Below are positions 51,001-61,385 of a stretch of 64,000 bases of DNA, one piece after another. Position 1 is the first letter of the stretch, and every line of letters begins with the position of its first letter. Origin of the DNA: Liolophura sinensis (taxonomy: Eukaryota > Mollusca > Polyplacophora > Chitonida > Chitonidae); the NCBI RefSeq assembly GCF_032854445.1, contig NC_088301.1, forward strand, positions 46,929,116 through 46,993,115. Reading direction: 5' to 3'. The notes under the pieces are model-generated. The model was not told the DNA's origin and made no database searches. It saw nothing but the letters and a program-made list of their open reading frames with translations. A program made the translations under genes and the position numbers.

Positions 51001-54000
51001 TCAAACACTGGTCTAAATACTTCAAAAAACTGGTCTTTTGATGCTGCATTGTTTGGAGGAATATAGTCATTAAATTCGGGGTCCACACTGTCAAAAGATC
51101 TGCGCTTGGTAGGGTTGCCTAGGATTTCGTAAGCTGCAGAAAATAAACAATAAGTAACATTACTGATGGCAAAACAAAAATTCATAAGATGACTACAGTA
51201 TTAATAGTAATAAATAGGATTCCATTTTATAAGTTCTTTTGTGGAACTCAAAAATCCAAACACAAAAGTCAGTAGATTTCTTCATTTATTTATTTGATTC
51301 TTGTTCAAAGCCACACTCAAAAAGTTATCACATATACGATAAGCAGTCAAGTCAGTGGATGGAGGAAAGAGGAATGCCCAGGGTAAATCACTCACCTTTT
51401 AAGTCCTGCTCTAATGATTTTATTGAGCTTTTGATGGAATTTCTACTTCTGTTTCTCTCACTTGATGTTATCTTCTTTAAATCACTATCTCTTTCTTTTA
51501 AAAATAAAACATTTCCCTCTTGGCTAACTCTTTCTGGGTCATCCACAACACTTACTGGGTAACTCTCAACAGAATTTTTTAATCTTGGCATTAGTAGATT
51601 TTATCAAAAAACCATTTATATTAAGGTTACCTCTGGTTATGCATGTGAAGTAATCGTCTTCTCCGTCTTTAACTTTCTGTCCTCTTGATCTTCGCTTGTC
51701 AGGGTGATGTTTTAACACCTTCTTTTTGTCTGCCCAAGGTAAGGTAAATCTCAAAGTAAATATTCACAGATGTTTACAATAAAACATATGATGTTTCAAC
51801 ATGAAGAACAACAATGCACAGCAGGTCAATGCAAACACACCTTTTCAATGCCTGTATTTACAGGTAGCTACATTTATCTTAAAAAGTTATTCCACATGAT
51901 GATGTGTTAATGTAGCATAACACATTTTTTTCATTAAAATTAACCAATTCAGGTGAACAGTTTGTGCTAGCATTTCCAGATCCTGTACAATGCTGACACT
52001 GAGTGAAATTTTAGTTTCAGACTTCCATAAATCTCACTCCTAATCGTTGCCTACGGACAATGTATGCTTTATGGGATTCAACCAGTAATCCATTAGTGGC
52101 ATGTCATCAAATATTCAGCACAGTATTTACATGTACTTCCATCAAGTCAAACTGCTACCAAATTAACGTGACCTTTTCTTACATTTTTCTAACAGAATGT
52201 GTACCCTGCTATAAAAATATATCTTCCATAGGTATAGAGCTGTCCCATACATATCCTCAGTCACCACTTTCAACTAGTTATGGTGTTTCACTGCTTCTCC
52301 AGAGACATTGCCTGGTACACGAAGACGTCCTCAGACAGGTGTAGGCAGCATCAGGCAAACCCAACACAGGCTCAGTTTTCGCTACAAGTTTACTGACAAA
52401 GATGGCAGATACATAAGCACAGGGCTTTCATTATGTTTTGGAGCAGGACACCCTGGGAAAACAGCCAGCTCCGACTTAAATAACTGAATGAAGTAAAATA
52501 GGAGCTTTTGTCAAAGTAGGCAGCTACTAATGACTCCATTTTCTACAGAAATAAGCAGGCTGTAGTTAGCTGCTAACAGCACTGTAATACACCCCCGGAA
52601 TACCAGTCCTGCACTTCTATACATGTATCTCATGCAAGCAGAAGGAGACATTCATAATCTGCTCCCACAAGACTGATTTCACACGACCTCAGAGCACAAC
52701 AATAACACATTCTATATTTTACGATGTATACTGAGGAGTCTCAATGAAATGTTGCTACACTCTACATAGTTTTTTTTAATTATTTATTTCTTTATCTGAT
52801 TGGTGCTTTACATCCTACTCCTACCACGGCAACCAGCATTATGGTGAGGGGAAAACCAGTTAGAGCCCAGGGGGAACCCACAACCAGCAGGTAGCTGGCA
52901 GGCTTTCCCATATACCTTATAAGTGTAAGCCAGCATGAGCTGAACTTGAACTCACAGCAACCTCATTGGTGGTCATTGCACCACACTGGCCTGCTACCCT
53001 TCTGGCCACTCTGTAGATAGTAAGCTGGAAACATTTTAATGAATATCACTTACAGGCTTTCTTGATCTGTTCTTCACTGGCTTTCCATCGTATTTTCTTC
53101 AACCCTAAAACTGCGTAATGGTCCTGATTCTAAAAACAAGACAAAATTTTTTATCATATGCATGGCACCAAAGTCCTCTTTTTAAAAAACACACTCAGAA
53201 TAGCTCTGATTTTTTGCACAATGATGTCTTCATAAACAACCATGACCAAAATATCACACACATTCATATGCAAACAAATATTCAAACATTACCATCCTCA
53301 AAATGTTAATTTAACATCCTCTGGAAAGAGTAAATGATGAAAGTTTATTTCCACATTGGCAGTATTTCAGCTAGAAAACTGGATCTCAAGAGCAATCACT
53401 CCTTATTGCATAATTTCATACACACATGCGTAGTGGTGAAAATGCGAATGTGTACCTTCCATTCTCTGGGATCAAGGCTTTGTAAAAGTGCTTCATCTGC
53501 CTCATCGCTTTCATCTACAGATTCACCCTGATCAGATGATGACGAATCAGAAACAGAGTGTTCTGAGAGTGTCTGCTTGTGGCGTTTTCTCAAACAATGT
53601 GCTTCATACCATCGGCCAACTGGCTCCACACGGACTTTAACTAATGCTAAGAAAAACAAAAACATGTTTACACAATTAGATACTTTTATTTCACAACGAA
53701 ATCAGACATTGGCATTGTTTGGGTATAGCTAGTTATAAGAAATTGTCACTGTTCTTGAGACCTTGCTCGTTTAATAAACCAACACAGCTTGACATTTTGC
53801 TACATAATTTTTTGACAGACTGAGAATGTACCGTGAACCTCAGATCCAGTTCACTGATACAAATATGAGACAATCATCGTGCATCTGTCTTCTCCATCAC
53901 AATGACAGTCTTAAGGTTTATAATATCTGACTCAAGAATATTTCAATGAACGTTGTCAGCTTTACTGGTGGAGGAAACTTTTGGCATGTAACTGACAAGC

Positions 54001-54745
54001 TTTCTCACATGTGATGTTCAGATGTGATGTCATATTATTGGAAGGCCTTGACCTTATATGTAGAACCACCTAAATTGTCCCATGGATGGCCACAATTTTT
54101 TGTAAGGTTGTCTTAAGGAACAAGAAATAAACCCTTCTGTTTGCAGATAACATTTTTTCATAGACAAAACTTGATAACAGTTGGGCAATCCTTTTTTTTT
54201 CTAGCGACTATGAGAATCAATTCTATGGCACATACATTTCTGGAGGATTCCCAAATATTACAGTAGGCATTACTCCACAGGTGCCATTCACCACTGAAAA
54301 CAGCATATCATGTCCATAACACAGACTCTATTATATGGTGTCAGCGATGACGCTGACTGCAACGGTGGGCATGAAAATAATCTTGAACAGTTTTTGGTTG
54401 GTAGATTGGTGATGAATCAAATACTCAGGGTCTGTACATTTTTTCTTCGCTAAGTTTTGAAGTTCATTATCAGTGCATGTCTACCCTTGATCTGATAAAT
54501 TAACGTTCTGTGTAGGTCACAAAAATGTACTCTGTGGGTTCCCTCGACCGCTGCCCACACGTCAAGCTTAATTTAGAAACACGACGAAAAAGTTTCCATC
54601 TGACGATGGACATACATGTAGCGCATACATGTAGCACTGACGAGTTTGACCATGCGCGTTCATGGCTGAAATCTTATTACTCTAACTTACAACTGATTTT
54701 ACGTAATACCGACGTGTCATCCGTTTCTTCAGCAACCGGTAACAT
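42014..54745 (-). CDS. DNAJC2: DNAJC2 (zuotin / MPP11 / ZRF1) ribosome-associated J-protein with two SANT domains
   Basis: Seventeen exons on the minus strand: 54745-54691, 53646-53456, 53129-53054, 51729-51631, 51133-50908, 50116-50051, 49597-49506, 49028-48907, 47870-47802, 47547-47467, 47109-47021, 46804-46735, 46410-46241, 45881-45784, 44786-44682, 43087-42909, 42082-42014. All junctions are GT..AG and in phase, giving 1,857 nt (618 codons plus stop), close to human DNAJC2 in length. Order: VRVEPVGRW start region, J domain with HPD at about residues 116-118, zuotin homology region ([26 protein letters not shown]), long charged helix, two SANT repeats, basic tail. It should act with an HSPA14-type partner at the ribosome, stimulating HSP70 on nascent chains. 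The vertebrate protein also binds H2A-ubiquitin and displaces PRC1. The short exon 1 ([18 protein letters not shown]) is inferred from phase and position. Confidence 0.95.
42909..46410 (-). other. DNAJC2: DNAJC2 exons 13-16: two SANT/Myb-like repeats
   Basis: SANT1 spans exons 13-14 ([20 protein letters not shown], then RWEVIASFI). SANT2 is exon 16 ([19 protein letters not shown], then [20 protein letters not shown]). The spaced Trp residues are kept in both. These repeats are present in animal DNAJC2 and absent from yeast zuotin, consistent with an animal genome. The exon 13 donor (AAAG|GTTCTC) is weak. Confidence 0.92.
45360..45638 (-). mobile_element. SINE family A copy with 13-bp target duplication, internally deleted
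   Basis: TACCGGTATTTAA is repeated exactly at 45360-45372 and 45626-45638. Part of the body is missing between CTTTTACCGAAATGCC and the tRNA-like head (ACGCTCTACCAACTGTGCTA). It lies in a DNAJC2 intron in the gene's own orientation. Confidence 0.9.
46735..50116 (-). other. DNAJC2: DNAJC2 exons 6-12: charged ribosome-binding helical region
   Basis: Seven small exons (66-122 nt) encode [54 protein letters not shown], then Lys/Glu-rich helix and [16 protein letters not shown]. This matches the long charged helix that in zuotin contacts the 60S subunit and rRNA. A SINE sits in the intron at 48011-48340. Confidence 0.9.
48001..48347 (+). mobile_element. SINE family A, near-complete copy with tRNA head
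   Basis: Starts with a tRNA-like promoter: A box TAGCACAGTTGG, then GTAGAGCG, and B box GGGTCAATCCTGG. It continues through the conserved body and ends CGCTCACTCACTCA. Flanks ACTCAACAGA (48001-48010) and ACTCAAGAGA (48338-48347) match at 9 of 10 positions. This copy defines the orientation of the family. Confidence 0.88.
50722..51330 (-). mobile_element. Two SINE family B tail fragments
   Basis: About 50725-50765 (TTTATTTGATTGACGTTATA, then GTGCTCAAGA) and 51285-51330 (TTTATTTATTTGATTCTTGT, then CACACTCAAAA). They flank DNAJC2 exon 5 in adjacent introns. Confidence 0.55.
50908..53129 (-). other. DNAJC2: DNAJC2 exons 3-5: J domain and zuotin homology
   Basis: Exon 3 gives [20 protein letters not shown]. 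Exon 4 gives [13 protein letters not shown] with the catalytic HPD that triggers HSP70 ATP hydrolysis, then DDYFTCITR. Exon 5 gives [20 protein letters not shown], then [20 protein letters not shown] and ends in FYSFW. All three align without gaps in frame to the family. Confidence 0.93.
52776..52995 (-). mobile_element. SINE family B copy in reverse orientation
   Basis: Plus-strand order TTATTTATTT, TGATTGGTGCTTTACATCC, CCAGCATTATGGTGAGGGGA, GCCAGCATGAGCTGAACTTG, then the head. Lies in DNAJC2 intron 3. Confidence 0.75.
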
Positions 54746-54903
54746 ATTTACAAGCCAGTTTTTAACTTAATCAGAAATCTAAATGACCATTCATTACTGT
54801 TTTAACTCTTTGGCATTCTCATGTTATTTCCAATGCCGCGAAGCACGTTTTAATGTTACCGGAAGTGTTAACAAACACGAAATCGAGGCTGTCATTCGGA
54901 AAA
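54746..54903. promoter_or_regulatory. Compact bidirectional promoter DNAJC2 / ADP-ribosylglycohydrolase, with ETS-like site
   Basis: Only 158 bp separate the two divergent ATG codons. ACCGGAAGT at 54858-54866 is a strong ETS/GABP-type site. The ADP-ribosylglycohydrolase start lies in AAAATGGCGGCGAC, which resembles the YY1 motif often found over the initiator codon of housekeeping genes. No TATA box is seen. Confidence 0.6.
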
Positions 54904-57900
54904 ATGGCGGCGACAGCTAGCGGGAAATCTAAATCCAGAAAAAGAAAGGTTAGAGGAAAGTCATTTTATATAAACAAAGTGCACTTGATGTGTATTATAA
55001 GTATGTTATATGACAAAGACTAAGTGAAAACACTTGATGTGCACCATTGCTTGTATACTATAAACTATATAGCAAACAGTCCCGTACAACAACAACAACA
55101 TGGGATGAAATTAAAGCCACAGGAGCTTTTATCTTCCCTAAGTCCAATCTCTTCTCAGATTCTCCACAACCACTATAGACTGTGTGGAAAGACGAGATTG
55201 GACTAGATAAAGCTCATGTGATCAAAGCCTGGCAAGTGGCATTCGTCAACACCTTAATTTCTTTGGGGACAGTTTGATTTCACGTTGTGTGAATGTATGC
55301 TAAGCTGTGTTTCTGCTTGCGTTGCAGTTGTGTATTTAAAGCATTATTGATGTGTTTTACATCCAGGCTAATCAGACGTACATCGATCATCTCTATGACC
55401 AGATCTATGCTACCTTGTATGGCCAGTGCATTGGTGATGCCCTTGGATTGTTGACAGAAACCCTCACCAAAGGCGATGCCAAACGAGTTTGTATACTGTT
55501 ACATACAGTTGCACATTGTGGCATTCATGTATTCATTATCAACTTACATGTCAGGCTTTAGAGCTACATTATTGTACCACAATTGAAGTTCAGCGCTAAT
55601 GTCAGCTGTCTGTTAGTGTTTAACACCTTCATACATGTTGTGTACATTATTTGAATTGCAAAAATATCTGTCATTGAGACATAATTATTTTTAGATCACA
55701 TTTATGATAATGATTGTTTTAACTTGGAAAAATATATACAGATGATTTTAAATATGTGTGGGCTATGTGTATCTAATAGTTCTGATTTTTTGTCTGATGA
55801 ACAGCATTACAGTCAGGTTGGAAAACATCTTGATTATATACACAAGAAGATGGTTGCTGATGCTCACCGTGTCAAGTGGGACGTGGGAGACTGGACAGAT
55901 GAGTCCGACCAGATGATTTTAATAATGCAGTCCCTCATTGACAACAATGGGAAGGTGAGTAAAAAAAAAAATCCTTGTCTGTAGGCTTAGATATGTTCTT
56001 AACTAAATTATTTTACAAGCAAAAATATTGTTAGAAAGATATTGATAGAACTTTGGTGCAAACATTAGTGAAAAGATTTTACCAATAATCATACAGATAT
56101 TTGTGTACATTGCTGAACTTTACAAATAGCTATACTTCTGATGATACATTTTGATTTTCAGGTTCTTTTTGTGTTTTAAACTCAGTAATGGAAATGGCTT
56201 TCTATGAAGCCAAAGTTGATGGCACATTTAATGATGCTCAGTTTATCTCAAGTGTCATATTTTGTTTAGTAATCTCAGAACTCTCTAAAATGATTTTATT
56301 ATCCAGCATTTATGTCCAACAGGTGAATATGCAAGATTTTGCTAGAAAGCTAATGGAATGGTGGGAAGGAGGGTTTCCTGACCTGAAAGATGTAAGAGGA
56401 GTAGGTCTCTGTGGATCTATTAAAGGAGTCATTACACATTCTCTGTTCTCAGTGGAACCTCAGAAGGTATGAGATTTATGGTAATCTTAAGCATTAGACA
56501 AGACACAGGTGTGTGGTTTTTCTGTGAATCTGATTAATTTACAAATAGTTCTGTGTTGTAGCTTAAAGTTAAACATAGTGAACAAAAAATCCAATTTTTG
56601 TTCTTTACCATAATCACACCCTGTAGACAGGATATCCTCACCATGGAAGTTCATCAGCTCTCCAGTGGGTCTTGACCAAAAGAGTAATATTAAGAAAATC
56701 TTGACATGTTGTCACAGGTTTGTTTTGTTATATATAGATTCCTCCACACAAGTATGACCACTGTCACAGAAGCGCAAAAAATTTTTAAGCAATGTGTTTG
56801 TTAAAATTGTTCCAGGCAGCGGAGATTGTATGGAGGAATAGCCGGTGTTATCCAGCAACAAATGAGGCAGTTTCACGGACATCAGTTCTTGGAGTACACA
56901 TGTTCAGGTGTATGGGGAAAGTGATACAGAACACGGTAGAGATCTGTAAAACCACACATGCAGATCCAAGGTGAGAGAACTCATAACATCTTTGGTCATA
57001 TCATAATGGCTTCCTTGTAGTTATTAACATCGATATGTGCAGCTTTTCTCTGATATTTCATATTTTATATTTTAAATCAAGTCATTACATAGACTAATGT
57101 TTGGACATTTTTTCTCTGTACTGTTATTAAAGCCGAATAAATAAATTTGAGCTTGTGTATACATGTTATTTTGAACAAAGTACTTTTTTAACAGCTAGTA
57201 ATATTATTTGTTGGGTTGGTTTTGAGAACAAGTGAACACTCTGTGGTGTATAACATAGTATGTGCGTGTAGATTTATTGGTAAAAATTGAAGAGTGCCCA
57301 TAAAGATATTCACATAAAATAAATATACAATATTTTTCAATGTTTTTGTTTTAATACAGGTGCCAAGCATCTTGTGTGGCTGTCACATTAGCGATAGCTC
57401 TCCTGCTGCAAAAACAGCCTGAAATCAAGAGAAAAAATGGCCAGTTTGATGTGGACATGATAGCAAGGGAGTGCTATGCATATGCTTCCAAGTGCCTCAT
57501 AGGAACAAAGCATGATGTGAGTACATATGGACTAACTTTAGACAGCTGTCAAATGTGAAACAACATAAACACTTCACAACCCCTTGGGGAAAGAAAGTTT
57601 GATAGGGAAGTTTCTAGTTCGAACACTTGCATTGATGAAGGTAGAAAAACCCCAACTGTATCGAAGCTGTCAAAATGTTAGACAACTATGTTTGATCCCA
57701 TGCACAATAACATGGGCATGTGAAAAAAGTGTAATAAAAAGTAATTTAGAGCAGACAAATGATTGCAAAATTGAGAATCTGAACGCAATCATCAGCAATC
57801 TGAATCTGAAATATGAACTTGAGAAAAAAATGTCAAAAGAACATTTGTGCCTCTGTAAAAGGGTATGAGAGGTAATCAGTGAATTAAATGTCAAGAAAAG

Positions 57901-59509
57901 TTGCCAAACATTTTTCACAAGTCACATGATACAATGGGACTGTTTTCACCTTTGACAACAAAAGATTTCCAAAAGAGTTCCACTGGAAACTCAACGATTG
58001 GAATGGCTTAAGCTGATCATGTAATCATATGTTTTACATGTATTTTAAACTTGTTTCATTTCATTTTACTCGTGCATCTCCGCTATTTTCTGTGTTTCAG
58101 CCTAAAGAGTTAAAGCAGTACATCTTCACCACTTCATTGCGTGAGTTAAAACTGGACGAGCCAGGGCGGGTCAGCTATACCTACAAGACTTTGGGGGCAG
58201 GGTTCTGGGCTTTGCGACAGAAAGACTTTCGAGAGGCCATACAAGCTGTTGTCATGGAGGTGAGAATTTCTGACCAGTGATAAACAGTGATAAGCATAAG
58301 TTTAAATGTGGCTGTGTGTGGTATTAACAAAGAATGATAGCTTTGTGCTCTAGTTAACTATGACTCATGTATACAGGGACAGGTATGTAAAATACTTGTT
58401 AAAGCCACGTTGCTCCCCTTATATATATAAGTGGGCATATAAATGTTGAGAAAACTCTAATGAAGAAAACTAATGTAGATGTGTTGATGGACTAATACTG
58501 TATGTACAGGTGTATAATAAATGTATTGTGTTTGTTCCTTGGCAGGGTGGAGATGCTGATGCTAATGGGGCTGTTGCTGGTGCTCTGCTAGGCTGTAAAC
58601 TTGGTCTGGATGCTATACCTAGAGCCTGGATAGAGAACTTACAGCACAGATACTGGCTGGACCAAATCATTGACCAGTGAGTATACTCTCTGCTGGTGTA
58701 CACTTATCAGGGTTCCCATCAGTCTTTAAAAGTATGACTAAGCACATTTTGCTTGATTCTTGGAAGTTCCATAGATCTCGTAAAGGTACTCTGAAGTTTG
58801 TTTTGAAGATAGAAAAAATTCTTCAGCTCTAAAAGCAATATTTTATGGTATGTTTTTATCTAAAAATGCACTTTTTAGGGAGAAGTGTTAGGTCTGTGGT
58901 TGAATTTTGTTGACAGGTTATGAAAAAATGTTTATTTTGAGATAAGATTTTGTATGTCCTTGAATGTGCTTGATTTTTAATGCTAATATGTTCCAAATGA
59001 ACTGATGAATAAACTGCTGATAACAGTACTCCCCATTACTCTCAACAAAGAGTTTTTACTTGAACTAAATTGTCTGTGAAAATGCTGGAAAACCTGGAAA
59101 AGTACATTTTATTGATTTTGGAGTGGGAACCCTGAATTATTATAACTGTCCTTCTAATTTTTATCCTTTTTTTATAAAATAAAAAGGAAAAAAAGGTTTG
59201 TACATAATTATCTAGAGGTAATTATTATTGTGAGAGAAGATGTATTATGCCACAATTTGTTTTAATATTCATTGTTTCAGGAGGAATAACTGAAAATTAA
59301 ATTGAACTGCATACAGTGAAACATAATTCTCTTTTGGTATTACGTCACGTGGAAAAAGGTCCTTTTAATGGTTAAAACAACAGAACACTTAACATCTAGT
59401 CTATCGCAACTGTATATTCTTACGGCGTTTCAGTAACAGTAATTTTGTTGTTTTCAGATTTTTACAAGTTATGGAGGGAACCAAAGTGAAATATGAGACT
59501 GCAGTTTGA
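54904..59509 (+). CDS. ADP-ribosylglycohydrolase (ARH/DraG-fold) family protein
   Basis: Nine exons: 54904-54948, 55367-55486, 55805-55954, 56323-56466, 56816-56970, 57360-57516, 58101-58259, 58546-58676, 59458-59509. They sum to 1,113 nt, 370 codons plus stop, with all GT..AG junctions in phase. After a basic nuclear-signal-like start (GKSKSRKRK) comes the family core: CIGDALG (residues 36-42), GDWTDESDQM (83-92), TSVLGVHMF, ICKTTHADPRCQASCVAVT, GAGFWALRQ, GGDADANGAVAGALLGC (311-327). The GDWTD..DQ and GGDAD.N signatures place it with the Mg2+-dependent hydrolases that remove ADP-ribose, in the larger 'GDWTDD' branch seen in fungi and invertebrates rather than with ARH1-3. The substrate is unknown. 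Two metal-motif positions differ from the usual residues (see findings). No signal peptide or membrane segment. Confidence 0.9.
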
Positions 59510-61385
59510 GCATCTTTCCTTGGGTGACAGCATGCATTTGGTGCTACAAGTGCATTTTTAATATGCCAATGGCAGTTATACTGAGAACTGCAGTTTATTC
59601 TGTATGCTGATTTCATCTCCCTACCTTAATATTCTTGTATGCCAAAAAGTTAATATCTTTCAAACATGTAACTGAGGATGACATGAAATGTTCCACATGA
59701 ACATTACTAATCTGTTGTGATATCTGGCCACCTTCAGTGTTTCATATTACTGTCATATACCTGACAGTCAGGTTGAAACCCACATTGTCTGCCAAAAAAT
59801 GCCAGTTGTTTGTTGAGTTTGCACAAAGTTGTGAGTAAGGATCATATTTCATGTCAGTTTTGAGAAGATGGAGAAAATCTCATGAATAATTGTTAATAAG
59901 ATTTTTACCATCACAGAAAAACAGGAGCTGTTGTCTGCCTTCCTCGTGATGCAGTGTTATGTGTTTTATACTGTTTTTGCTATGCAGAGGGTTTATTGAG
60001 TGTGTTACATGAAGAGAAAATGTGATCATAGGAAAACTAGTTGTGGTTCAGAGGTTTTTGATGGTTTTAGAGAAAGGCCCCTTGTTATTTTATGCTGTGA
60101 TATATACTCGTCTTGTATAATTTTATGTGGTAATAATGAGGAGAGAACTTTTTCTGTTAATAACTTACTTTGGAACAAGCTTTGCTTATCTATAATGGAA
60201 CATTTTTACCTGTTAGGTATCAGGTTTATATTGTGATAATCGGTTTATTTAGCTAATTCATTTACATACTTATCCATATTATACAAATATTAACAGTTGA
60301 TCCCAGCATGGTTATTTCTTACATATCTACATACATGTAAGCTACAAATATTCTCCTTGGATTCCCCTTCATTTATTTCGAAAACACTCACAAGTTATTA
60401 TTTTCCTATCTTCACTTCTGTCCTGTTGGTAGTGTAGTGACATTTTACACCAGATTTCTTTTTATTCTTTTTCAAGATGTTTAATCTTCTCATTGTTATA
60501 TTATCTTCCACTGTTCACTTTAGTAAGACTAAATTGTTCAGATTTTTAGCTCATTTTCAAAGTTGCATATAAAGATCAAATTGAGTTTTGCAGTTTGTTT
60601 TTAGTAGATCCTAAAATATCTTCAAAAGCCAAATGTCAGTATTATGCCAGGCAATCTGTTACCACAAATTTAACAGTGAATATGTTTAGGAGATTACCTT
60701 GGCCATTACTAATTTTGGATGTGCTAGGTTTATGTAATGGTAATTACATGTATGTGCCATTTGCCGTTATATACCGCCACTTTTCTGATAGGTCTGTCAG
60801 CCCTACAATTTATAGTCAAATGGCCCATCGTTTTACAGGCTGGAGGTTGTGAACCTTATTTGATCCTCGAAGGCCTTGTGTCACCAAGGCAAATACTTAA
60901 TCCATGTTTTCTGTGTGCTCTGATTTGATGAAGATGGATTTAGTATGACCCAAGTAGCACCTTCAATCCAAGATGTCCTTCTCTGTTTTCAGCCAGGTGT
61001 TACCAGTCATGATTCCTCTTTATTCAGATACTAATAGACAGGTATGAAGTTTTCCAACTCATTCTTATGCAGTTCTAATTTTATGTAATGAATAAAGATC
61101 CTAAAATGTCTCCAGTTCACATTAGTTTGATTGTGAACATTCACATAATTATGTGTTAGAACTTATCACACCAAACAGACTGAGAATATGTCATGTTATA
61201 ATATGCCCACCAGTGTACATGTCCATTAACGTGGTATAGGATATGTGAAATTAATTCCAAAACAGAAAATATGATAATGGATATATTTGTCTGAAACATG
61301 TGTTTACCTTGTACCAGATTGTTTCCCAATATTTACTTTAATACTGCTGTATCCAACTGTTGTGGATAACCATATTTAAAATAAA
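59510..61385 (+). other. Probable 3' UTR of the ADP-ribosylglycohydrolase gene
   Basis: No further exon is recognisable. AATAAA occurs at 61091-61096 and 61380-61385, both in an AATAAAGATC context, marking plausible poly(A) sites 1.6 and 1.9 kb after the stop. Confidence 0.45.
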
